Assembly (NCBI GenBank): GCA_963590405.1 | Contig: CAVAPE010000059.1 | Span: 1-15,419, forward strand | Direction of reading: 5' to 3' | DNA length: 15,419 nucleotides | From: Limisoma sp963590405 | GTDB lineage: Bacteria > Bacteroidota > Bacteroidia > Bacteroidales > Muribaculaceae | Shown: one piece after another, positions 6,648 through 13,368 of the stretch | Layout of the letters: each line of letters begins with the position of its first letter | How positions within the stretch are numbered: the stretch's first letter is position 1 | Position numbers and translations under genes: made by a program | The notes under the pieces: generated by a model | What the model was told of the DNA's origin: nothing | What the model saw: the letters and a program-made list of their open reading frames with translations, nothing else | Database searches by the model: none

Positions 6648-7568
6648 TTACATCTCTATGCCAAAGAACATTGCGATGAGAGGCATCGTGATGATGCACC
6701 CAAGGATGGTGACGAAGGTGATTGACGTGACGAGCGTCGGGTCGCGATCGTACTTGAGGCAGAATATTGTGCCGAGACTTGCCGCTGGCGTGGCTATAAC
6801 AACCGTGTTGATTTGGTTGATGAGCGGATTGACACCAAACAGATAGTGGAAGATGCAGTAGAGGGTCATCGGCACCACCAACAGGCGTACCGCCGACACT
6901 ATATATACCTTTTTATTGCTGAATGCCGACTTAAACGGTATCTTAGCCATGCTGGAGCCGATTAGCAGCAATGCAGCAGGAATGGTAATGTTGCCCACCA
7001 ATGCTATTGGTCGCGCTACGAGTTCAGGTGTTTCCACATCCAGTCCCACAAGTATGGCGGCAATGTAGGCGGCAATGAGCACTGGGCTGAAGAGCACCTT
7101 AAAATCAAACTGATGGAGATGCACCTTGCCTCGGATGAGCATTATGCCTATCGTGAAGATAAAGAAGAAATACGGCACATTGAGCAAGGCTGCATAAAAG
7201 ATGCCTTTCGGGCCGAACATCGCATCAACAATAAAGTAGCCAATAAAACTTACGTTGGCAAACATGTTGACGAAGCCTATCATACCTCGCTCGTCGTTGT
7301 TCTTAGAGATGAGACGCGGCACAAGGAAGCCGAACGACAGCAATATTATGTAAGTCAGCACACCCACGCCTATCAACGGGAGTATCAGCCTCCTGTCGGG
7401 CACATCGTGACCCATCGCCGACGACAGCACGAGTAGCGGCATGGTGATATCTATTACTATGCAAGAAAGTTTCTTGTCGAAATCGTCGTCCATATAGCCC
7501 AATTTACGGGCTGTGTAACCCACTATCACTATGATAAGCAGAATTACCATTACTTCAAAAACGTCCAT
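6648..7568 (-). CDS. AEC (auxin efflux carrier) family membrane transporter
   Basis: Predicted inner-membrane secondary transporter of the AEC/BART superfamily; bacterial members move small organic acids such as malate or malonate, but the substrate here is not determinable. The 306-residue protein is almost wholly hydrophobic, with about ten membrane segments in two halves. It starts MDVFEVMVILLIIVIVGYTARKLG, typical of the family's first helix and Arg-containing turn. Other family-like features are the ITMPLLVLSSAM helix (about 41-52), the FVNMFANVSFIGY segment and the C-terminal half with NTVVIATPAASLGTIF, a broken-helix region rich in small residues and Pro. ATG 7568 is preceded by an in-frame TAG. 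It has its own promoter and a leader of about 100 nt, and is divergent from the TetR exporter operon. Nothing ties it functionally to recR. Confidence 0.9.
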   Translation of the reverse strand: MDVFEVMVILLIIVIVGYTARKLGYMDDDFDKKLSCIVIDITMPLLVLSSAMGHDVPDRRLILPLIGVGVLTYIILLSFGFLVPRLISKNNDERGMIGFVNMFANVSFIGYFIVDAMFGPKGIFYAALLNVPYFFFIFTIGIMLIRGKVHLHQFDFKVLFSPVLIAAYIAAILVGLDVETPELVARPIALVGNITIPAALLLIGSSMAKIPFKSAFSNKKVYIVSAVRLLVVPMTLYCIFHYLFGVNPLINQINTVVIATPAASLGTIFCLKYDRDPTLVTSITFVTILGCIITMPLIAMFFGIEM

Positions 7569-7677
7569 AAGCCGAACCTATTAGTTTGTCAATTATTCCG
7601 TAGATTTGAAAGAGCAGGAACCATAAGTCCCCCTTTGCGCCCACAACAACATGAAAACGCTTATATAAATATGCCTG

Positions 7678-7712
7678 CAAAGGTATAAATTCGTCTAAAA
7701 TTTACAAACAAA
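7678..7712 (-). promoter_or_regulatory. Predicted promoter of the AEC transporter gene
   Basis: On the minus strand TACCTTTG (7685-7678) is preceded, after exactly 19 nt, by TTTG (7708-7705); a second TTTG lies at 7712-7709. This is a near-ideal Bacteroidetes -33/-7 pair. Transcription would start near 7674, about 105 nt before the ATG at 7568. The leader contains no obvious strong hairpin but has a 19-codon upstream frame (7652-7593). Confidence 0.7.
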
Positions 7713-7768
7713 TTTCGCTTTTTATGAAAATCGTTTTTTTCTGACGGATGAAATTTTTTAAAGATTTT

Positions 7769-7800
7769 TTTGGTGGATTGGTTTTCTTGCCATACTTTTG
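7769..7800 (+). promoter_or_regulatory. Predicted promoter of the TetR exporter operon
   Basis: TTTG (7769-7772), 20 nt, then TACTTTTG (7793-7800) fits the Bacteroidetes TTTG-N19/20-TAnnTTTG consensus. Transcription would begin near 7804-7807, inside the first of two palindromes, about 35 nt before the TetR ATG. It is divergent from the AEC promoter, with about 60 nt between the two -33 boxes. Confidence 0.7.
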
Positions 7801-7802
7801 CA

Positions 7803-7829
7803 TTAACAATTTTGTTAAACATCAATGTT
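7803..7829. promoter_or_regulatory. Two tandem palindromic operators, probable TetR autoregulation site
   Basis: TTAACAATTTTGTTAA (7803-7818) is a perfect inverted repeat with 7-bp arms and a 2-bp centre. One base after its inner 12 bp (7805-7816, AACAATTTTGTT) lies a second 12-bp palindrome, AACATCAATGTT (7818-7829). Both fit AACAwnnwTGTT and are spaced 13 bp centre to centre. They cover the predicted transcription start and leader of the operon whose first gene is a TetR-family repressor, the position expected for an autorepressor operator. That this TetR is the protein that binds is inference. Confidence 0.6.
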
Positions 7830-7840
7830 AACTACTTATT

Positions 7841-8461
7841 ATGAGTCAAGAAAACAAAGAATCACAGATACTTGCAGCCGCTGAGGACGAATTTCTGACG
7901 GTTGGCTACGACCGCGCCAAGACGGTTTCGATAGCAGCAAAGGCTGGTGTGACGCACGCCATGCTCCACTATTATTTCCGCACAAAGGAAAATTTGTTCA
8001 ACAAGGTGTTCGACAGCAAGATTGAATTGATTTACAAAATGATTACTTCAATCTTCGTTGAAAAGGACATGCCCATAATGGACAGAGTGGAGAGCGGCAT
8101 CCGTGCCCACTTCCAACTGCTTGTGGAGAATGCCAAACTGCCGCAATTTGTCATCGCCGAAATCATCGGCAAGAAGGAGCGCACCGAAGCCTTCCAAGAG
8201 CGACTGAAACCGATGATCGCCAGTTTTATCCCATTAGTGCAGGCTGAATTTGACCATCTGCACGAAAAAGGAGAAATTGCAAAGGTTTCCGCCGTCGACA
8301 TTCTTCAGGACATGATTTTCCTGAACGTTTCGACATTTATTTTTGAGCCGATGTTCAACGGACTGCTTTTCAACGAAGCAGAGAAAAAGCAATATCTCGA
8401 AAACAGACTGAACGAAAACATTCGCCTCATCAAGAACAGACTAAAATACGGTGTAAAATGA
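7841..8461 (+). CDS. TetR/AcrR-family transcriptional repressor of the exporter operon
   Basis: Predicted ligand-responsive repressor that binds palindromic DNA as a dimer and is released by a small molecule, usually a substrate of the adjacent pump. The 206-residue protein has the N-terminal TetR DNA-binding domain at about residues 5-55: helix 1 SQILAAAEDEFLTVGYDRA, then the helix-turn-helix with VSIAAKAGVTHAMLHYYFRTKENLF (29-53), where HYYFRTKENL is the family hallmark. The remaining helical 150 residues are the ligand and dimer domain and do not reveal the inducer. It is the first gene of a seven-gene operon, and its stop overlaps the channel gene start (ATGA, 8458-8461). Its location beside YbhGFSR-like exporter genes parallels E. 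coli CecR (YbiH). The operators at 7803-7829 suggest autoregulation. Confidence 0.93.
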   Translation: MSQENKESQILAAAEDEFLTVGYDRAKTVSIAAKAGVTHAMLHYYFRTKENLFNKVFDSKIELIYKMITSIFVEKDMPIMDRVESGIRAHFQLLVENAKLPQFVIAEIIGKKERTEAFQERLKPMIASFIPLVQAEFDHLHEKGEIAKVSAVDILQDMIFLNVSTFIFEPMFNGLLFNEAEKKQYLENRLNENIRLIKNRLKYGVK

Positions 8462-9729
8462 AAATCAAGCAACTACTGACTGTCTGCGCATTGGGCATTG
8501 CCTCGGCATCTGGAGCAGTGACAATAGAGGAGTGCCAGCAACTCGCCCAAAACAACTACCCCCTGCTGTCGCAATACGGCATCACTGACGAGATGTCGGC
8601 GCTTTCGCTCGACAACATCAAGAAGGGATGGCTGCCGCAAATCCAGTTGTCGGCGCAAGCCACCTACCAAAGCGACGTGACCAACTATCCCGACGACCTG
8701 AAGAAGATGTTTTCAACGGTAATCGACATGAAAGGACTTAAACGCGACCAATACAAGGTGGCACTCGATGTGAACCAGACCATCTGGGACGGAGGAAAGA
8801 TGAAGGCTGAGCGTGAAATCAACGAAAATTCGCGCATCGCCGACAGCAAGCAAACCGACGTGAAGATGCACCAACTGCGCGCCACGGTGCGCGAACTCTA
8901 CTTCGGCATCCTCACCATCGACGAGACGCGCAAGCAAAATGCGCTACAACTGTCGCTACTCAACAGCAACCGCGAGAGAGTGCAGTCGTACGTGAGAAAC
9001 GGCGTTGCGATGGAGGCTGATGCCGATGCCGTCTACGCCCAAATCCTCACCGTGCGCCAGCAGGACAACCGCCTTTCTGCTATGCGTCGTCAGTATAGCC
9101 GTGCGTTAGGCATCTTCATCGGCGAAGACACCGACTCAATCGCAACCGTGATGCCCGACGAACTCGCTGTTTCGAGCACCATAAACCGCCCGGAACTGCA
9201 AAGTTATGATGCGCAAATCAGTCTCATCGACTCACGCCGTCGTCTGCTCGACGCAGCCTTGATGCCTCGGTTCAATGCATTCGCTACGGGTTTCTCCGGC
9301 AATCCTGGGTTGAACATGTTTGATGATATGGTTAGCCCTCACTGGTCGTGGAACTACATTGTGGGCGTGAGCATGAAATGGAACATCGGCGCACTCTACA
9401 CTCGCAAGAACGATATGAAAACGCTCGCGCTGCAGAAGCAGCAAGTGGAGACGGCACGACAGGTGTTTCTTTTCAACAACAACATCGAGAGCCGCCAGAA
9501 AGAGGACGAGATCCGCCGCAACCGCCAACTCGTAGCCGACGACAACGAAATCATTGCCGTGCGCACTCGCATCCGCAAGGCAGCGGAGTCGAAACTCAAC
9601 AACGGGGTGATTGACGTGACCGACCTTCTGCAGAAAATCACCGACGAAAATCTGGCTCTCGTGGCGCAATCGTCACACCGCATCCAACTTTTAAAATCAA
9701 TCTACGAACACCAAGACATCAACAACTGA
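8458..9729 (+). CDS. TolC-family outer-membrane efflux channel
   Basis: Predicted outer-membrane factor: trimers form a barrel and a periplasmic helical tunnel that receives substrate from the adaptor and inner-membrane pump. The 423-residue protein begins with a signal peptide (MKIKQLLTVCALGIASASGA, cleavage about residue 18-20). The mature start VTIEECQQLAQNNYPLL resembles the LTLEEALxLALxNNP pattern of TolC proteins, and WLPQIQLSAQATYQ is the usual first barrel strand. Two helical repeats follow, the second including PELQSYDAQISLIDSRRRLLDAALMPRFNAF. The C-terminal part (VIDVTDLLQKITDENLALVAQ) matches the family's TDLL/LLDAQ-like segment. There is no lipobox Cys. The ATG overlaps the TetR stop by 4 nt, so translation is coupled, and the adaptor gene starts 2 nt after its stop. 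Confidence 0.92.
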   Translation: MKIKQLLTVCALGIASASGAVTIEECQQLAQNNYPLLSQYGITDEMSALSLDNIKKGWLPQIQLSAQATYQSDVTNYPDDLKKMFSTVIDMKGLKRDQYKVALDVNQTIWDGGKMKAEREINENSRIADSKQTDVKMHQLRATVRELYFGILTIDETRKQNALQLSLLNSNRERVQSYVRNGVAMEADADAVYAQILTVRQQDNRLSAMRRQYSRALGIFIGEDTDSIATVMPDELAVSSTINRPELQSYDAQISLIDSRRRLLDAALMPRFNAFATGFSGNPGLNMFDDMVSPHWSWNYIVGVSMKWNIGALYTRKNDMKTLALQKQQVETARQVFLFNNNIESRQKEDEIRRNRQLVADDNEIIAVRTRIRKAAESKLNNGVIDVTDLLQKITDENLALVAQSSHRIQLLKSIYEHQDINN

Positions 9730-9731
9730 AA

Positions 9732-10628
9732 ATGAAACGCATAGCATTAGTTTTAGCAACAGCCTCAATCCTCGCAAGTTGCACCGACACGAAGGATTAC
9801 GACGCTACCGGCACATTCGAATCGGCATCGGAAGTGACTGTTTCAAGTGAAGCCACTGGCAAAATTATGTCGCTCACCCTCAACGAGGGCGACCGTCTTG
9901 CCGCAGGGCAAACGGTGGGCTACATCGACACCACGCAACTGTACCTCAACAAACTGCAACTGCAGCGCAGTGCGTCGTCGGTGCTACACAACCGCCCAGA
10001 CATCAGCAAGCAAGTGGCTGCAATCCAGGAGCAAATAAAGAAGCAAGAGTACGAGCGCAAGCGTGTTGCCAACCTCCTTGCCGACGGTGCCGCCACGCAG
10101 AAGCAACTGGACGACATCGACTCTGCCATCGCCGTGCTCAAGAGTCAACTGGAGGCGCAACGCACCGCGCTAACAAACACCGTGGGCAGCCTCAACGAGC
10201 AGAGCAATTCCATTGACGTGCAGATTGCGCAAATCAACGACCGCATAGCGAAAAGTATTCTTACCGCGCCGGTCAACGGCATCGTCACGGCCAAATACGC
10301 CGAGCAGGGCGAATTTGCAGCCACGGGCAAGCCGCTCTACAAGATTGCCGACATGCAGAACATGGTGCTCCGTGCCTACTTCACATCTGAGCAGGTGGCG
10401 CAACTGAAACTCGGTCAGGAAGTGACCGTAACAGCCAATTTCGGCGGAGATTCGCGCTACGCCTACAAGGGTCGCATCATCTGGATTGCCGAGCAGAGCG
10501 AATTTACGCCCAAGTCAATCCAAACCAACGACTCGCGCGCTGGACTTGTCTATGCCGCAAAGATTGCCGTGACCAACGACGGTCGCATCAAAATTGGTAC
10601 ATACGGAGAAGTGAAACTCAACAAATAG
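9732..10628 (+). CDS. HlyD/YbhG-type periplasmic adaptor, predicted lipoprotein
   Basis: Membrane-fusion protein predicted to link the ABC pump to the TolC-type channel across the periplasm. The 298-residue protein has a lipoprotein signal (MKRIALVLATASILASC) with lipobox LASC; C17 would be lipidated, anchoring it without a transmembrane helix. The first half of the barrel-sandwich (lipoyl-like) domain is about 28-66 (ATGKIMSLTLNEGDRLAAGQ). A long helical hairpin follows, about 70-175, rich in Gln, Lys and Glu, then the second half of the lipoyl domain (ILTAPVNGIVTAKYAEQGEFAATGKPLYKIAD) and a beta-barrel region to the C-terminus (GQEVTVTANFGG... GTYGEVKLNK). Its size and arrangement are like YbhG. 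The stop is 5 nt before the first ATPase gene. Confidence 0.93.
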   Translation: MKRIALVLATASILASCTDTKDYDATGTFESASEVTVSSEATGKIMSLTLNEGDRLAAGQTVGYIDTTQLYLNKLQLQRSASSVLHNRPDISKQVAAIQEQIKKQEYERKRVANLLADGAATQKQLDDIDSAIAVLKSQLEAQRTALTNTVGSLNEQSNSIDVQIAQINDRIAKSILTAPVNGIVTAKYAEQGEFAATGKPLYKIADMQNMVLRAYFTSEQVAQLKLGQEVTVTANFGGDSRYAYKGRIIWIAEQSEFTPKSIQTNDSRAGLVYAAKIAVTNDGRIKIGTYGEVKLNK

Positions 10629-10633
10629 CAGAA

Positions 10634-11536
10634 ATGCCAACCATCGAAATCAGCAATCTCAGCAAGCACTTTGGCAAGACTACCGCCCTCGACGGGGTGT
10701 CGATGACTGTGGACGAAGGCGAAATCTTCGGCATCATCGGTCCTGACGGAGCCGGAAAGTCGACGCTGATACGCTGCCTCACCACGCTTGAGAAGCCCGA
10801 CAGCGGCAATGCCTCGGTGTGCGGCTTCGACATACGCCGCGGCTATCGCAACATCCGCCGCTCGATAGGCTACATGCCCGAACTCTTCTCGCTCTACCCC
10901 GACCTTACGGTGTGGGAGAACCTCTCGTTCTATGCCTCACTTTTCGACGTCGACATCGAGCAGAATTTCAGCATCATCGAGCCAGTGTTCCGGCAACTGA
11001 ACCCTTTCCGTAACCGCATGGCGGGCAAACTGTCGGGCGGCATGAAGCAGAAACTTGCACTGTCGTGCGCCCTCATCCACCAGCCGCGGCTACTTTTGCT
11101 CGACGAACCCACGCGTGGTGTCGACCCTGTGTCGCGCAAGGACTTCTGGGACATCCTCAACGACATCAAGAAGGACGGCATATCCATACTGCTGACCACA
11201 TCCTACATGGACGAGGCGGAACTCTGCGACACCGTAGGACTTATCAACCATGGGCATTTTATGCAGACAGGCTCGCCTGAGGAAATAGCCGACAGTTACC
11301 GACCAGTGCTCTATGCCCTGCACAGCGACAACCTCTACGACCTTCTGCTCCGCGTGAAGGCGAGCGGCAAGGCAGATGACTGCTACACCTTCGGCGACTG
11401 CATCCATGCGGTGTTTAGCGACGAGGGCTTTGCAAAAAAATTGATCGAAGACCTCGGCATCACCTCGGCAGAACGCATCCGCCCCACAATTGAAGACTGT
11501 TTCATGAATTTGATAGCAAATGAGCAACATAATTGA
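10634..11536 (+). CDS. ABC transporter ATPase A, equivalent to the YbhF N-terminal half; degenerate switch residues
   Basis: ATPase subunit predicted to power the two ABC-2 permeases encoded downstream. The 300-residue protein has Walker A GPDGAGKS (36-43), canonical signature LSGGM (133-137) and Walker B LLLLDEPT with Glu158. Two catalytic-cycle residues differ from consensus: the Q-loop position reads MPELFSLYPD (E83 for Gln) and the H-switch reads TTSYMDEAE (S190 for His). So its own nucleotide site looks impaired while its signature can serve the partner's site. Residues about 225-300 form a C-terminal extension. In E. coli YbhF the two ATPase domains are fused; here this gene ends 17 nt into the next, in a different frame. 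An in-frame TAG at 11514 in the next gene's frame rules out a simple read-through fusion. Confidence 0.93.
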   Translation: MPTIEISNLSKHFGKTTALDGVSMTVDEGEIFGIIGPDGAGKSTLIRCLTTLEKPDSGNASVCGFDIRRGYRNIRRSIGYMPELFSLYPDLTVWENLSFYASLFDVDIEQNFSIIEPVFRQLNPFRNRMAGKLSGGMKQKLALSCALIHQPRLLLLDEPTRGVDPVSRKDFWDILNDIKKDGISILLTTSYMDEAELCDTVGLINHGHFMQTGSPEEIADSYRPVLYALHSDNLYDLLLRVKASGKADDCYTFGDCIHAVFSDEGFAKKLIEDLGITSAERIRPTIEDCFMNLIANEQHN

Positions 11537-12254
11537 AGTAAACAACCTGACGAAACGCTTCGGCGAGTTTGCCGCCGTCGACAACATCACGTTCAGCGTG
11601 GCTGAAGGCGAGATTTTCGGCTTTCTCGGTGCCAACGGTGCCGGAAAAAGTACCGCCATGCGCATGCTCAGCGGACTGAGCCGCCCCACCTCGGGCAGCG
11701 GTCATGTGGTTGGGTTCGACATCTGTCGTGAGTCGGAAAAAATCAAGCGTAACATTGGCTATATGTGCCAAAAATTCTCGCTCTATCCCGATCTCACCGT
11801 GCGCGAGAACATCCGTCTCTATGGAGGTATCTACGGCGTGCCCACAAAGGAGATTGCGCCACGCACGACAGTGCTGCTCGACAAACTCGGCATCGCCGAC
11901 AAGGCCAACACCCTCGTAGGCGCCCTCCCCCTCGGCGAGAAGCAGAAACTGGCGTTCTCCGTGACCGTCTTCCACCGCCCGAAACTCGTGTTTCTCGACG
12001 AGCCAACGGGTGGCGTTGACCCTTCCACCCGACGCAAGTTCTGGGAGATGATCTATGAGGCTGCCCATTCGGGCATCACGGTGTTTGTCACCACCCACTA
12101 TATGGACGAGGCGGAATACTGCGACCGCGTGTCGATAATGGTCGACGGACAAATCCGCGCACTCGACACCCCAGCGAACCTCAAGCAGCGATACAACGCA
12201 ACAACATTCAACGATGTGTTCCAGCACCTGGCACTGACTGCCAAACGCAATTAG
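11520..12254 (+). CDS. ABC transporter ATPase B, equivalent to the YbhF C-terminal half; degenerate signature
   Basis: Second ATPase subunit of the exporter. The 244-residue protein has Walker A GANGAGKS (37-44), Q84 in CQKFSLYPD, Walker B LVFLDEPT with Glu161, and the switch His193 in TTHYMDEAE, so its nucleotide site is complete. Its signature is degenerate: LPLGE (136-140) where LSGGQ is usual, a change I also associate with the C-terminal half of YbhF. Paired with ATPase A, it would make one functional ATP site (its own Walker motifs plus A's LSGGM) and one degenerate site. The ATG lies inside the end of ATPase A (17-nt overlap), suggesting coupled translation and matched amounts. The first permease gene follows after 14 nt. 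Confidence 0.94.
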   Translation: MSNIIEVNNLTKRFGEFAAVDNITFSVAEGEIFGFLGANGAGKSTAMRMLSGLSRPTSGSGHVVGFDICRESEKIKRNIGYMCQKFSLYPDLTVRENIRLYGGIYGVPTKEIAPRTTVLLDKLGIADKANTLVGALPLGEKQKLAFSVTVFHRPKLVFLDEPTGGVDPSTRRKFWEMIYEAAHSGITVFVTTHYMDEAEYCDRVSIMVDGQIRALDTPANLKQRYNATTFNDVFQHLALTAKRN

Positions 12255-12268
12255 CAAAACAGAACGAC

Positions 12269-13363
12269 ATGAAAAGATTTCTGACATTTGTAAGGAAAGA
12301 GATGCTCCAGATTATGCGCGACTGGCGCACAATGCTGATTATCATACTTATGCCCATCGTGCAGATTATCCTCTTCGGCTTTGCCATCTCAACGGAGGTA
12401 AACAATAACGATGTGGCGATTGTAGCGCCCCACTACAACGAAACGGTGCGCCGCATGGCTGAACGCCTCGACGCCAACAGTTACACCTCGTTGCGCCCAG
12501 GGCTACTGGCATCAACCGACGAGGCAGACCTATTGATGCGCAAGGGCGAAATCCACATTGCCGTGGTTGTCGACCCGCAGATTGACCGCATTATTGCCGG
12601 CAGCACCACCGACCGCAAGCCTGTGGAGTTGCTCTGCGATGCGAGTAACCCAGTGATTTCACGCACCTCGGCTACCTACGTCTCGTCAATCATTCAGCAA
12701 TGTTTTCCCTCTACCGACGCACCGTTTTCGGTGGATGTGCACATGCTCTACAACCCTCAACTGCAGAGCAGTTATATCTTCGTGCCGGGCATCCTCGGAC
12801 TCATCATTCTGATTATCTGCACGATGATTACAGCCTCGTCGATTGTCAAGGAAAAAGAGACTGGCACGATGGACCTTCTGCTCGTATCGCCTGTGCGGCC
12901 TATGGTCGTGATTGGGGCTAAGATGGTGCCCTATTTCCTTCTCTCGTGCCTCAACCTCGCGTCAATCCTTCTGTTGTCTAAATTCCTGCTGCAAGTGCCG
13001 ATGCAAGGCAGTCTGATGTCGATTGTCGGCGTGTCGCTGCTCTACACCGTGCTCTCGCTCTCGCTTGGCATCCTGATTTCCACGATTGCAACCACGCAGG
13101 CTCAAGCCATCGTCGTGTCGGGCGTGGTACTGCTGATGCCCGTGATGATGCTGTCTGGACTGATGTTCCCCATCGAGAGTATTCCTGCCATATTGCAATA
13201 TGTGTCGACCATCGTGCCTGCGCGCTGGTACATCGAAGCCATGCGCAAACTGATGATTGAGGGCTTGCCGATACAGGAAGTACTCACGCAGACAGGCATT
13301 CTCGCTGGCATGACAGTTGCCTTCTTAAGTCTTGCCATTTACAATCTCAATAAAAAACTCTGA
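12269..13363 (+). CDS. ABC-2 type permease, YbhS-like
   Basis: One of two inner-membrane channel subunits of the exporter. The 364-residue protein has the ABC-2 layout: cytoplasmic N-terminal interface helix with FVRKEMLQIMRDWRTM (7-22), first membrane helix about 21-41, a large extracytoplasmic domain about 42-168, then five membrane segments. The segment after helix 2 carries the family motif SSIVKEKETGTMDLLLVSPVRP, the coupling region that contacts the ATPase, and MMLSGLMFPIESIPAILQYVSTIVPARWY is the conserved region before the last helix. It is about 30% similar in pattern to the next gene product by eye, with the same topology, so the pair probably forms a heterodimer. The spacing of 14 nt upstream and 5 nt downstream fits one operon. 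Confidence 0.93.
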   Translation: MKRFLTFVRKEMLQIMRDWRTMLIIILMPIVQIILFGFAISTEVNNNDVAIVAPHYNETVRRMAERLDANSYTSLRPGLLASTDEADLLMRKGEIHIAVVVDPQIDRIIAGSTTDRKPVELLCDASNPVISRTSATYVSSIIQQCFPSTDAPFSVDVHMLYNPQLQSSYIFVPGILGLIILIICTMITASSIVKEKETGTMDLLLVSPVRPMVVIGAKMVPYFLLSCLNLASILLLSKFLLQVPMQGSLMSIVGVSLLYTVLSLSLGILISTIATTQAQAIVVSGVVLLMPVMMLSGLMFPIESIPAILQYVSTIVPARWYIEAMRKLMIEGLPIQEVLTQTGILAGMTVAFLSLAIYNLNKKL

Positions 13364-13368
13364 CCGAT

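Noticed and set aside
11431..11445. A7 run in ATPase A (TTTGCAAAAAAATTG) as a programmed frameshift site joining the two ATPases
   Set aside because: A -1 shift leads to the wrong frame, and the frame of ATPase B is closed by TAG at 11514 upstream of its start, so the run cannot create the fusion.
11502..12287. A 261-codon minus-strand open frame covering all of ATPase B
   Set aside because: It is longer than the real gene but antisense to a complete ABC ATPase. The absence of antisense stops follows from the codon choice of the true gene, and the product has no recognisable domain.
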